Below, in pieces: positions 23,372-35,300 of a DNA stretch of 64,000 bases; positions within the stretch are counted from its first letter, which is position 1, and each line of letters opens with the position of its first letter. The position numbers and the translations under genes were made by a program. The stretch is from Thermothielavioides terrestris NRRL 8126. Taxonomy: Eukaryota; Ascomycota; Sordariomycetes; Sordariales; Chaetomiaceae. The stretch lies in contig NC_016457.1 in the NCBI RefSeq assembly GCF_000226115.1, positions 2,170,001 through 2,234,000 on the forward strand, written 5' to 3'. The notes under the pieces are model-generated. The model worked only from the letters and a program-made list of their open reading frames with translations. It was not told where the DNA came from and did not search any database.

Positions 23372-23740
23372 TTGAGAGTCACGTCCGCTACTGCGAAGCC
23401 CTGGTTCATCAGGAACCCTCAATTGACCGCGGTGGCCGAGAACACACCCAATCCCTTTCTTGCGGCTCGAGGGATTTGCCGGGTGCCGGAAAGTCGGTGC
23501 TCACTTCACCAGCCATCCAGTGCACGTTCTGCCATCGAAGAGGGGGAGCCCAGTCTCGGAACTGCATTGCTCTACTTTGTCTTCAACGAGGAGTTGAAAC
23601 GGGACAGATTTGCGATTATCCGTGCGCTTGTCCTCCAGCTCCGGCTCGTGCCCCAGATTCCGGTCCCAGGACGCAGCGCTGGAGGACATACGACACTGGT
23701 CAAAGCCGCCGCGGCATCTTCTTGCCATGAGCCCCATTCG
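23372..23740 (+). pseudogene. fragment of a NACHT-domain (NLR-like) gene, frameshifted
   Basis: Between gaaA and the MFS gene, pieces of a fungal NACHT NTPase can be read across changing frames. One frame gives WFIRNPQLTAVAENTPNPFL, resembling the segment just before NACHT. A second frame (about 23,472-23,516) gives DLPGAGKSVLTS, a Walker A P-loop. The first frame then resumes with ALLYFVFNEELKRDRFAIIR followed by ALVLQL, resembling the Walker B/sensor part of fungal NACHT-ankyrin proteins. A third frame gives ALEDI downstream. At least three frame changes are needed and no N-terminal effector or C-terminal repeats are present, so this is a dead relic. Such genes act in fungal self/non-self recognition; this copy cannot. 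Confidence 0.55.
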
Positions 23741-24402
23741 GCGAGCAGGAAGCGGATAGTAGCGCTGAGATGCAGCCGGAACTGAACAAGATACGGAGTG
23801 GGAAAAGAAGCAAAGAGGAGAGTCGGGCCTTAAGCGGATGTTGCTGGACAGGCAGGTGACGGTGGTCAAGGAGTCTCTCCTGGTGTAGTTAGGGTCTGAG
23901 GTACATACAGCAGTATGTACCTTTGCAGGGCAGGCCAACCAGATGAGTTCGAGCTCCGTAATTACTGAGCCTAGAGGGTCTGACTGCTTATGAGTTTCAC
24001 GGCCAAGTCCGTGGTTGAGATCCGATGATGGTCCGCCGCAATCGCGGCCGAATTTCGCCGAGTTATGGACTCGGTGGAGACTTGGTCCAGGGTAACTCCT
24101 CGGGAGGGGTCGCGTGGATCCCGTGGAGTTTGTCCCCCTGAAAAATCGGAGCCGAACCCTTCGGGCGGGCGCTGCGCGATAGGCTGGCATCAACTTCCCG
24201 GCCGGCCCCGCTTGTTTGGTAATGCGGCGTGGGGGGCGGACAAAGCCGGAGATCGCGAAGACACCCAGCACATTCACTTGTGTATTCCGTAAACAAGGAT
24301 CATCCCCCCAAACACTTACACATCTGGTCACGTTCGTACATAATCTCAACACCATTTCACTCCCTATCATCAACAACGGGCGTCCCGCCCAGCAGCCTGA
24401 AA
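23741..24402. other. upstream region of the MFS gene, nothing further seen
   Basis: This sequence separates the NACHT relic from the transporter start. Overlapping open frames on both strands carry no recognisable domain. Confidence 0.35.
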
Positions 24403-26425
24403 ATGCCGTCTCAACAGGAGCCAGCGCACGATCCCCCCGTCGCGGCGCCGCCGGACACCACCGAGACCACGCCGCTCCTCCAACCCCAGCCGGCCAGCTC
24501 ATCACATGCCACGACTGCCCCCACCCCCTCCCGAGACGAACCCGGCCAAGAGCACGACGCGGAGGAGGCGACCATCCTCCCCGCGGCGCCGCTCACGCCG
24601 ACGCGCCTCTGGCTGACGCTCTCGGCAAGCTACGTCGGCGTGTTCCTGGGCGCGCTGGACGCCTCGGTGATGGCGACGCTCGCGGCGCCCATCGCGTCCG
24701 AGTTCCGCTCGCTGAGCCTGCTGTCCTGGCTCGCGACCGCCTACCTGATCGCCAACGCCACCTGCCAGCCCCTGTCGGGCCGCCTGACCGACGTCTTTGG
24801 CCGGGGCAGGGGGCTCGTCTTCTGCAACGCCTCGTTTGCCGCCGGCAATCTGATCTGTGGGTGGTTTACCTCCTCGTTGCAACTGTCTTTATCCCGTTCG
24901 CGTGTCGCTTTGTTTTCATGCGGGACGGGCGGCGGCGGGCCGAGTGCGGCTGTGATGCCCCTGCTCGAAAGATGATGATGTGAATTGACCGTCGTGGTTG
25001 CTGACGCCCTCTCGGTTGGCTGTTAGGTGGCTTGGCGAGGGATGAGGGAACGATGATTCTGGGACGGGTCGTGGCAGGCATCGGAGGGGGCGGCTTGATG
25101 AGCATTAGCACCTTTCTGGCGTCCGATCTGGTGCCGTTGAAGAAGAGAGGGGTGGTGCAGGGGGTGGGCAATATCGCGTACGGGTGAGTGTTCTTTTTTC
25201 TTCCCGCTCGTAGCAGATTGAAGAGGATGTTGCTTGTGGTCGGTGTTGACGAGCATGCGTGTGCTCTTGCAGATCAGGGGCCATGCTGGGCGGCGTCCTT
25301 GGCGGCTTCATCAGCGACACCTCCTCTTGGGGTTGGCGGCTGGTGTTCCTCATCCAGGTGCCTGTAGTCGCGGCCTCGGGGCTACTGGTTTGGTATCTCG
25401 TGGATGTCCCGCCCAAAACCTCCAGCAAGTCAGTTCTGGCGCGCATTGACTTTGGCGGCTCTTTCCTAACGGTGGGCTTCCTTGTCCTGTTGCTTCTCGG
25501 GCTGAACGCGGGCGGTAACGTCGTGCCCTGGACCGACCCGCTGGTCCTGACGACCATTCCGCTGGGTATCGTCATGCTGGTTGTCCTGGTATGGTGGGAG
25601 AGCCGCGCCAAGCAGCCCATCATCCCGGTCCGACTGCTGCTCGATCGGACGGTGCTCACGGCTTGCATCACCAACTTCTTGGGGTATGTTCTTACCCTCC
25701 TTACCCGCCCGGGCCCGCGAGTGCTGACTGAGAGGTGATGAAGCACCATGGTGGTGATGATGACCACGTTCTACGTGCCACTGTATGTCCAAGTACTCGG
25801 GTTCACGGCGACACAAGCCGGTCTCCGGGTCCTGGCCTCCTCGTTCGGCGTCTCCGTCTCCTCTATCGGATGCGGACTCATCATGAAGAGGACCGGCAAA
25901 TACGTCGGTCTTGGCGTAGCCGTGCTCTTGATTTACACGTTCGCCATGTGCCTCGTCGCGACGCTCGACGAAGATGCGCCGAACTGGGTCCCGTTCGTGG
26001 CCATGGCGCTCGTTGGCGGGGGCTATGGCGGAATGCTGACGGTCACGTTGCTCGCGTGCATTGCTGCTGTGGACCACGCGCATCAGGCCGTCATCACATC
26101 GGCCACGTACGCTTTCCGATCCGTGGGCGGGACCCTGGGCATCACGGTCGCGTCGGCCGTGTACCAGAACATCCTCAAGGCCCGACTGTGGGACCGGTTC
26201 GGAGGCCTGCCTGGCGCAGCTGAAGAGATTGAGCGAATCCGTGATGACCTGGGCGAGATTGCGAGGTTGCCCCAGGGCTGGCGCGACGGCGTCATAGCCT
26301 CGTTCATGGAGGCGTTCCGGGGCGTGTGGATCATGGCCTTGGGCCTGATCGTTGCTGGCTTGGTCAGCGTCTCGCTGATGAGGCAGCACAAGCTGCATTC
26401 GAACTTGGCGCGGCAAGAAGAATAA
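24403..26425 (+). CDS. MFS transporter, 14-TM, vacuolar basic amino acid (VBA/Fnx1)-like
   Basis: A major facilitator of 567 residues. Exons are 24403-24856, 25027-25183, 25273-25683 and 25744-26425; introns are 170, 89, 60 bp with GTGGGT, GTGAGT and GTATGT donors. The N-terminus is a long, acidic, cytosolic-looking stretch carrying TTPLL, a dileucine-type vacuolar sorting signal. The membrane part opens with LGALDASVMATLAAPIASEF, the family's first-helix motif. Motif A follows as GRLTDVFGRGRG, then GRVVAGIGGGGLMSI and GWRLVFLIQVP. These blocks match the drug:H+ antiporter-2/VBA branch, whose yeast and S. pombe members move basic amino acids into the vacuole. The exact substrate is unknown. 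The last exon begins after a short 60 bp intron with a GCTGACT branch point. It lies next to the galacturonate pair but does not resemble a sugar-acid importer. Confidence 0.9.
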
Positions 26426-26950
26426 AGGGCGGAACTAACCAACGATCATCAAGACACAGATGAGGTAGACAAGGCATAGAAGCGAGACGAGGGAAATAAA
26501 TGTCATAGAGACAATCGGTCATTTTGGGCCAGTCACAGATGTGCTGCCCAAACCACGCGTCAAGTCGGTGGCTGCCTGCCTAGGTCTGACTGCCTACCCA
26601 GTGACGTTGGTTCAGGGCCGCGGTGATTAGACTTCGGAAGCGTTTGAACCTCTCGTTAAGAGCGGTAGTAGAGAATGCCGATTCTACATGTAAAAATCAG
26701 GCCGCACTATCTAGCGGTACCTCGGGGCAGCGACGGTTCAGATCTGTGGCTACCAATCTGATTTACTTTGCCCCTATTCTGCAGAGCCGCCGCGGATACC
26801 ACGCCATCCATCATGCTGGCCACGACCATGAACTTCGCGGAATGACTCCGTAGTATCCATGACAACACCAACAACACAAGACTACTTGAGATACGTACAA
26901 TGCCCCATCATCCAACCCTTTACGCCAAATCATCTAATCATGAGACTCGC
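26426..26950. other. convergent intergenic region, nothing seen
   Basis: These 525 bp lie between the stop codons of the MFS transporter and TOF1 and presumably hold both 3' UTRs. No coding signal was found. Confidence 0.4.
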
Positions 26951-29900
26951 TCACTCCTCGTCGCTGCTCTCTACAATAAACCCCGCCCTCGCCCTCGGCC
27001 GTGCCCTCGCCGTCACCTTGGCAACAGGCACATCATCGTCCTCATCCTCCCGTCTCTCCCCATCCGCGGCCACCTTCTCCGCAGTGGCCATCGCCGTGCG
27101 GCTTGGGCTGGACGACAAGGGCGTGTCGTTGGTGACGACCTCGTCCTTGCTCGACTGCGTAGAACGCACATCGACGTCCATGCCGTCTTCCCCGGCCCGG
27201 TCCTCTTCCTCACTGCCGCTCCCGACCGGCCGAGCCGACTTCCTCCGCTTCCGCGCCCTCCTTGCTGGCCGCTCCTCCGACTCTAGCCCGCTGTCACTGG
27301 CAGTCGAGGAGGTGCCGGCATCCTCATCCTCGCTGCTCTCAGCAGGGCCCGCGTCGGACTTCCTTTTCCTTGTCTGCCTCGCCCGTTCCCTTCCCGTCTT
27401 ACTACCGCCATCCTTCCCCTCGTGATCATCGTCGACACCACTGCCGTCCACCCCAAGCAATTCCTCCCATGTCGACATCTCCACGCCAGAGGGCTTGCTG
27501 CTCAGTCCGAAGCTCGCATTCTTCGCCTCCTGCCGGGCCAGCTCCTTGGCAAAGAATTCCCTGTCCCGTTCGTCATCGGACATGTCGTCGCGCGGATCGA
27601 CGTACACCGCGCTCTTGATCTTGCGCGCTCGTTCGAGCTCCTTCTTGCGCCTTGCACGCGCCCGTTCCGCAAGCTGCTCATCGGTGAGCGGGGCCGGCTC
27701 TTCGCTGCCCTCGCGGCGCCGACGACCCCGACGCAGGCGCTTCTGGGCCGGCGGCTCGTCCTCGGCCGTCCGCCTGCGCACTGTGGGCCCGCCGGCGGGA
27801 AAGAGAATGCCGGTGTCATCGTCCTCGGAATTGTCGTTGACGAAGTCGTGGATGTCGCCACGGTCATCGTCGTCGTCATAGGCGGCGCGTTTGCGCGCGG
27901 CGGATTTCCGGCGGAGTTGATCCTCGGCAAGCGTGCCGTCCTCGAAAGTCGGGGGTGTGAACTCGGCTTGGTTGATGAGGGATAGGGTTTCTTTGAGGGC
28001 GTCGGCCGTGACGGTCCCTGGGATGATCCAGATCGAGTCGGGCGTCTCGTCGAGCGTCGGGGCGAGACGCTCCGCGCCGACGAGCTTCATCAGGAGGCGG
28101 AGGTGGGCGTTCTTGAACATGGCCGTGCGGCGGGCGTCGTTGTCAGGGCGCAATGTGGAATGAGGCGCCATCTTTGGTTCGCGTGCGGCTTCGCCGTCCG
28201 GCCTCTCGGTAGCCAGGGCTTGCTCGGCATTCTCCCAGGCGCGACGCTCCGCCTCGGCCTCGGAGATCTGCTTCTTTATCCATTCCAAGTGGTCCGTTTG
28301 GTTTCTGTCCAGCAGGACCCCGACGACGATGGCAATCTGCCGGTCGCGTTCCACCTCACGCTTAAATTCCAACTCGGCAGCTGGCCTGGGGTTGGCGGAG
28401 ACTGTCTGCTTCTCGTAGCCATACTCCAAGTAGTGGGCCGTGCTGTTGGTCTTGGAGAAGAGCAGTTCGACGAAGAGGGCAGGCCGCTCCTCCAGCTTTC
28501 GCACGCATTTCCTGATGATCTGCTTGGCGAGCTCTTCCCACTCCTTGAACATAGAAGAATTCCTATCGAGAGGCTCGGGCCCCTTGATCATGTTGTAGAA
28601 GAGGTGGATGATGTCCAGCCGGAACAACATGGCGCTCATTTCTTGCTTGAAGGCGACCCGGTAGAAATACCGGTGGGCTCGCTTCAGCTGCGCGTCGTTG
28701 AGATCACGATAATACTGGGTGAAGGTGACGAAGGTATCAACCACACCCTGCGGGATAAACCGGAGGGCAAACCGCTTGAAGTCGAATTTCCTTTCCTGAC
28801 TGGTCTTCTCGGCCTGCCTCGCGTCGTCTGCCGAGTCGTCTTCGCTGTCGCCGTGATCGTCATCAGCTGCCTGCTGTCCTTCCGCCCTGGCTGCCTTCTT
28901 CTTCCGCCGCCTTCTCTTGCGAGAACGAACGTGCAAGTCAACGTTCTGCTTGGAGTAGGCCTCGAGGATGCGGACGAAGGTGTGGGTGAGCTCGGTACAG
29001 GCATCCAGGTATTCGAATCCCTGGTCTTTGTACGTGCGCACAATGTTTGCTATCGTGTCGTGCGTCGTCTCCTCGTAGAAAAGCCGGCTGAGGATGTTAT
29101 CAGCAATCTCCTCGTCCTCTTCGTTGCCGGATTGGGACATCTCCTGGACGGTGAGGAGGATCTGCGTCAAACAGCGCATGACAGTGGTCAACAGCCGCCA
29201 GTCCTTGTCGCCATAGGCCCGGTCCAGGGCACGGCTGATGCTGATAAACATCTCTTGGCTTAACACTTCTGCGACGAGGTTGAAGCTTCCCACCTCGTCC
29301 CCAGTCGAGGGCTGTTTGGATTCCTTCTGGGCGTTTCTGCGCGCCCGCTCGGCCTCCAAGAACCAGGCTACCAGGTAGAAGAACTGGCTGTGGTGATACT
29401 GAAGCACATGCGGCGCGTCCCTGTCCAGTGACCTCCTCACATGGCCGAACAGGGGGTTGAACCCCGAGTCTAGGAACTCGGACACGAAGTCCTGGAGTTG
29501 CTTCCGGGCCCTCTCGTCGAGGTTTACTGGCGGGCCCAGATCTTTCGACTCGATATCCTCTTTCCTCGCCCGCCTGGGCGGCTTGAAACTCTTGCTGCTG
29601 TCCATCTTCCTCTCGCGAGTCGCCGCATCGAGCAGGGCGTCTTGGCCCGAGACGGTAGAGAGCTTGCCGCTCTCCCGCCTGACCCAGATCATGGTGCCAA
29701 AGCGGCTGTGGCGCGTGGGCGCGTTCTTGTTGTACGACCTCAGCATGGCGGCCTCCTTCTTCATGGCGGCGGTCAGTTCCTCGGCCTTGATCCTGTGCAG
29801 CTGCTTCTCGCTCACGAAGAGCTTGCTCGAGTCGACGCGCTTGACGAGATGAAAGATGATCTCCATCACGACCACGTCCTCGGTCCGGAAGTCGTCACCC

Positions 29901-30663
29901 ATGTTGGACGCCATGGTCAAGAGGGTGAGTAGGACGTCTTGGTAGGAGAAGGCGTCCACAAGAGCGGAGCGAGAGACGTAGGTCTCGTCGCCGTCGCCTT
30001 TGACGCCCGGCGGAGGACTGATCATGGCAATGTTCCTCAGGAAGTACAGGATCAGCTTGATGATGCCCTGGTCGCGGGCCGACCTGTCCCCGCTGGCCAG
30101 GGCCATGGACGGGAGCGCGACTCTGACGGCGGTGCCGAGGATGGGGGCGGCATCGAAGTTGAGGATGGCTCGCTTGTAGCCCAATTGTGCGAGCTGGAGC
30201 ACGGGCAGGTGGCGGTGGTGGTTGACAGTCATGGTCTCGCGGTCCTTCTCGATGGGCCAGGTGAGCGGCACCATGATCTCGAAGCAGGCCAGGGCGATCC
30301 TCGCTTTGTACTTGCTGGCGCTGTCGTTCGGCCGCCACGTCGCCAAGATCTGCAGCAGGTCGGTGCCGACCAGGTTCGCCTCGGCCAGGCAGCGAGCGAC
30401 GTCCATGCGGTTCAGCTTCTCGTCATAGAAGCGGATCCATTTCTTGAGATCGCGCAGGACCTCGAGAGCGTCGTCGCCAAGTTTGTAGCCATCGTCATCG
30501 TCGATGCTGTAACCACCGAGCTAGCTCCGCGTGTCAGAGATCGTCGGTCGCAGGGACACATAGAAGACGGTAGTGGCAAGCGACCTACAGCAGAGACCAG
30601 GCTGTTGATATGCGCCCGGACTTGCGGGTCCACCGTGTCGCTACTGAGCTCGGGGTCCTCCAT
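26951..30663 (-). CDS. TOF1: topoisomerase 1-associated factor / Timeless homologue (TOF1/Swi1)
   Basis: The Timeless-family subunit of the replication fork protection complex (Tof1-Csm3, Swi1-Swi3), a nuclear protein that stabilises stalled forks and relays the S-phase checkpoint. It has 1,214 residues in two exons, 30589-30663 and 26951-30520; the 68 bp intron lies between SLVSA and LGGYS. The N-terminal third is the Timeless domain, with blocks such as [19 protein letters not shown] and [15 protein letters not shown]. The middle contains the conserved [20 protein letters not shown] region. The C-terminal half is a mixture of acidic and Lys/Arg-rich low-complexity segments, with basic clusters such as RRRKKKAAR that could be nuclear signals, ending in ESSDEE. 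The large size is typical of filamentous fungi. The gene is divergent from the dehydrogenase at 31177. Confidence 0.94.
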
Positions 30664-31176
30664 GATGGACAGAACTCACGGAGAGGACGCAGAGGAAGGT
30701 GAAGGGTGGAACTCGGACATATGAATCAGCACTTTGTATCGCACGCAAGACCGAGCAGAAGTGACCTGGCGACTCCCGTCGTGATGAGGTTGCGTATGTT
30801 GCGTCGGGAATCCGGAGTCTCAACTGGCCGTTTACATTGCACAGGAAGACGCGTCGAAAGCCATCAATTGAGCAGCGCGACGCGTTCCCCCCATTAACAT
30901 CACACAGTGCACTCATTATTCCCACGGTGCGCGTATAGGCGCTCCAGTGGAATTTAGTGTGCGCACTGTATCCGTAATGAGCTGAGGTACCTACCTGAAC
31001 AGTTCAATTGGCTGGCATGTGAGTCGGCCAGATCAGCTCCACTCAAGGAAGATGAGACCGCGGGACTGACAGCCGAGGTTAGCCGTCAATGCCCTTCCTG
31101 CTTCCTGCTCCCTGCTTTGGAGCTGGTTGAACTTGATCACTTTCTCACATGTAACTCAACCATCCTTCACTCCAAG
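30664..31176. promoter_or_regulatory. divergent promoter region, TOF1 and 3-hydroxyacyl-CoA dehydrogenase
   Basis: These 513 bp lie between two divergent start codons. An ATG at 31117 is in frame with the dehydrogenase, but the peptide it would add interrupts a good mitochondrial presequence, so I treat it as leader. No specific operator was recognised. Confidence 0.4.
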
Positions 31177-32304
31177 ATGGCAGCTCCATTGGCATTGGCG
31201 CGACATGCGCTCCGGCTTTCGAATCGTCTGAGGTATTTCAGCTCGACCGCCGGCCGTGCTGCCGCTGCCGCCGAGGTGAAGCGGCTCGGCGTTGTTGGCG
31301 CGGGACAAATGGTGAACACCTGCTCTCTTTCCTCCTCCCTTCATGCTTCATGTTGGCTCATGCAAGCTCTCGCGCTCGGATAGCTGACTTCCGCGCTGTA
31401 ACACAGGGTCTGGGCATCGCTTTGGTGGCCGCTCAGAAGGCGCAAGTGCCGGTCACGCTGGTTGACTCCTCGCAGGCGTCGCTGGACAAGGGCCTGGCGT
31501 TCGCAGGTTTGTGAGAGCCTGCACTCACCGCTCGCTGGGAACCCGTCTGCTAATCGGCTGCTTGCCGCAGAGAAGCTCCTCGCCAAGGACGTCGCCAAGC
31601 AGCGCATCACGCAGCAAGAGGCTGACGCCGCTCGCGCCCTGCTTGAGCCCACCACGTCCATCGACGATCTCTCCGCCGTCGATTTCGTCATCGAGGCCGT
31701 GCCGGAGATTCCCGAGCTCAAGTTCGACATCTTCGCCAAGCTCGCCCGCATCTGCCCTAAGCACGCCGTGCTTGCCACCAACACGTCGTCCATCTCCATC
31801 ACCCGCATCGCCGCAGCCACCACCGGCGGCAACCCCAACGACACGTCCAACAGCTCGCGTGTCGTGTCCACCCACTTCATGAACCCCGTTCCGGTGCAAA
31901 AGGGGGTGGAGATCATTGCGGGCCTGCAGACCTCGGCCGAAACCCTCGAGACGGCTGTCGCGTTCTGCAAACGCCTCGGCAAGATCACTTCCCTCTCGGC
32001 CGACTCCCCGGGCTTTCTCGCCAACCGCATCCTGATGCCCTACATCAACGAGGCCATCATCTGCCTCGAGACGGGCGTCGGCGACCGCGATTCTATCGAC
32101 GCTATCATGAAGAACGGGACCAACGTGCCCATGGGTCCGTTGCAGCTGGCCGATTTCATCGGTCTGGACACGTGCCTGGCCATCATGAAGGTGCTGCACA
32201 CGGAGACAGGCGACTCCAAGTACCGGCCGAGCGTGCTGCTGCGGAAGATGGTGGACGCCGGGTGGCTCGGCAAGAAGAGCGGCAAGGGGTTTTACGACTA
32301 CTGA
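31177..32304 (+). CDS. mitochondrial 3-hydroxyacyl-CoA (3-hydroxybutyryl-CoA) dehydrogenase
   Basis: An NAD-dependent dehydrogenase of 322 residues that oxidises short-chain L-3-hydroxyacyl-CoA in beta-oxidation and branched-chain degradation. Exons are 31177-31311, 31407-31506 and 31571-32304; introns are 95 and 64 bp. The first about 30 residues are Arg/Ala/Ser-rich with RYFSS, a typical mitochondrial presequence and cleavage context. The Rossmann motif GAGQMGLGIA (41-50) is split by intron 1. NTSSISI marks the substrate-binding region, THFMNPVP carries the catalytic His, and the C-terminal helical domain ends with GWLGKKSGKGFYDY, where Gly-Lys-Lys-Ser-Gly is a family hallmark. Length matches single-function enzymes, not the peroxisomal multifunctional type. 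The start at 31177 is preferred over an in-frame ATG at 31117. Confidence 0.94.
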
Positions 32305-35300
32305 ATGCGTTGAGCGGCGCTGTACCGTGATGGCGTACAAGAGAGAAGGGACCGAGCGCTTCACACGCACAACGAAACAACACTATGGCGGCTCAGAAAT
32401 GTAACGTCGACACGCGGACTCGGCGCTCACCAGATCCTGGGTCTCTGATTCGGCCCAGGGTAGGTTACGGACCGTCCAACCGTATGCCACCTTTGTTCGT
32501 GCCATAACACAACCCAAGAAGCGTCATGCGATTGGAAGCCTTGTGCGTCCGTCAGCCGCAGCCACCGTCGCAGCCGTAGCCGCGTCCTACCAATCGGACC
32601 GTCACTACACTTTACGTCGCCGTCTGGCTTCTATGAGAAGGAAACAAAAAAGGGGAACGGGGTTGGCGCCAAACAAAACAATACGACAGCACCGATCTAA
32701 GCAGAGAAGATGTTGTATGTGTCCACGAAAAAGGGGGCTCAAGAAATAGGGGCAGGGTGCTGTTTGTTGTTTGTTACCCAGTCATATCCGCCGCCATGGT
32801 TAGCCGAAATACACAGTAAACAGCCATATTCGTCCCTTGCATCCCCGCAGACTCGGCCCAATCTACCCCCGCAAAGTTCCGGTAGTGTTGAGATTGAAAG
32901 AGAATTGCTACAGCGTACCGGAACCCGGGAGAGGCTGCAGTCCGTCATTGCTGCATGCCCAGCACTTCCCGAGACATTATATTTGCGCCTGTCTGCGCGT
33001 GCTATTTCTAGCATCCCAAGTGCGTTCTGCTCAAGAGGGGCGACCCTTTAGGCTTCTTGCGGGGAGGCTATCACGGTGTTTCACGCCCAGCGGCTGGAAC
33101 TTGGCTGCGCGCTCGTTCTATAGAGCATTTTGGGGCCGTAGCCGGCCACGGGAGTCGGGGAAACCTCCACACACGTTATCACCGCTGGGATCTCCTCTGT
33201 AAGATGACAGGGAAACGTTTCCCCGTGTCCTCCAGGGAGTCTCGTTCCAAGCGCAGTCTGAAGTACGCTCCGAGTAAGCACTCCGTTGACTTGGAGCGAG
33301 CGACGGGACGAACGGCGTCTCGTCATCCGTGAGCCGTGCAGCAAAGCAAGAATTTATCCCGTCGGCTGGGGCTTTTTGCCCCCTCCTTCCGATATTTATC
33401 TATCCCGGTGCGGGACAAGCAGGAGAGCAGAAGACTCGTCAGCCCTCGATGATTCCATCCCTCTTCGTACATACATGTTGGATACTTGGAGGACGGGGGA
33501 GAGGCAGAACTGCCAATTGCTATGGATGTGGACAAAGCTGCCCTCACGAGGCTTACAACGCTTACTTTTCTCATTGCCGGCAGCGTTCGCCGCAGAAAAC
33601 GTGCCACCCCTCTTCTCTCGCATGCTCGATCGGGCCGCACACAGCGGACGGGAGGAAAACTCGCATATGCGCGAGGCTAGCGAGCGAACCGTCTCCTCAC
33701 CCGGCGGCTTGTGCTGACCAAGGCTCCATACACACCAGACCCGTGGAGGGCGGGGAAGAGAGGGGGGGCTAGCAATATATTTTTTCATTATCGAGGAGCT
33801 TCGACAGGTCTAGAAGGACATGGCCAGCCATCTCGGCTCCGCAACAGGGACCTTCCAGCGGAGCATGCCCCCCTTGGACGTGTCCGAACCCAGAACCATC
33901 AGCGAGGAAGAGCGTGTAACGTGCCGGCAGCCGACACGTTGATGGGGTGCAAAGAGGAGCCGGACTGATCCCTTGATATAGGGGTATAGCAGGCGGCCGG
34001 CGCAGAGGAAACATGAACGGGGTGTTTCTGATACAAGCGGCCGGGGCCCGCGCTGACGTGCCCGCAAGGCGTCGCCGCAAGTCACGGCTCGGATGTAGTT
34101 CCGCGAATAAATGGCTCGCATACGGAAGGAGGAGCTGGTTTCCTGAAAGGGGAGGTCGCGCCAGAGTTCGAGGGCCGTCAGTCGTCAGTTGACATATGTA
34201 GAGCGTAACCGGGTGAGCCTCGCTCGGCGAGGCAGCGTCGAGACAGCCACAAGCCAGCCGTGAGCCATCCCGCCGTGCGGAGACAGCCCGTCCCGACGGA
34301 GTCCCAAAAGGGTCAACCGAACGTGCCTTGTTCCTGCGTGGAGCTCCACGCCATGCGAACCAGGCGCAGGACGGCACATCTGGGTCAGGTGGTGTTTTGC
34401 TCCCCCCACTCCCTTCCTCCCCATTTGCCTGCTCCAAACAGCTTTCAAGCTGCGGATGGGCTCAGGCACCCGGATCCAGGATCGTACGTCGCCGCCGAAC
34501 ATTAACGGGAGTGCAGTGGCGTCATTTGTAGGCCACTGAAGGGTGACGGATGACAGGTGACAGTAGATAGTCTGCGCCAATGATGCCTCCGGCTGTGGAA
34601 ACAGCGTCGGCAAAAGGCCAGCACGGCTGGAGGGCCCATAAGGAACTGACAGTCCCGAGCTGACGTTTCGTCATTTATCCGCCGGCATGTTCCAGAGGAC
34701 GGAGGCATGACCAGCAAGCCCAAGCAAAGGATCACCAAGAACGGAGATCTTCGCAGCCTGGAAGACGCCGGACGACACTGTGACGACTCTTGTGCACATC
34801 GAAGAGCGTCAAAATGCCAGTTATAACCAACCCGGCATTAGAACGATTATGACTGACCTGCTGGATGGGGCATCTCGGGCCCAGTCACGGAAAAACCGAG
34901 GGCGGACGGAATGCTGTAGAACGGAAACTCTCTCCCGGACCTGTCGGATGCAGACCGCCCATGGGGTATTGGCCTCGCTCACTCACGGACCTTGTGCCTC
35001 GATCATCCATGGCAATGTGATGCTCGAGGAAAATATTCGGTCTCCAGACAGACGCCTTGATCTAAGACGTAGGAGAGGGCCCGTCTCAAGGCTTAATCCG
35101 GACAAGACCCTCTCAGCTTCGCGAACACGGGTATCGGGGAGGCTGGTGTGTTTGTTTCCCGAAACAAACGCAGCGGGGATGTCGGGACCCGGAGACCAGC
35201 CCGATCAAAGGGCACATGCCCGATGACTTGAACCCAGGTCGTTTGCCTCGCTTCTGCAGTTTCAATATACTACTGCAGGACGCAGCGAGCCTGAGCGCAT

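Noticed and set aside
24403..26425. Idea that the MFS gene is the galacturonate importer of the gaa pair
   Set aside because: Its motifs (long acidic N-terminus, TTPLL, LGALDASVMATL) fit the VBA/drug-antiporter branch rather than 12-TM sugar transporters of the GatA type.
27422..29263. Long forward ORFs opposite TOF1 (including 386 codons at 28103)
   Set aside because: These are antisense shadows of a well-recognised gene, caused by third-position GC bias.
33769..34437. 222-codon reverse ORF in the gene desert
   Set aside because: No domain, biased composition and overlap with forward frames of equal quality; treated as chance.
35216..35270. Possible tRNA T-arm (cttgaacccaggtc, reverse strand)
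   Set aside because: The flanking bases do not pair into a T-stem and no acceptor or anticodon arm could be folded.
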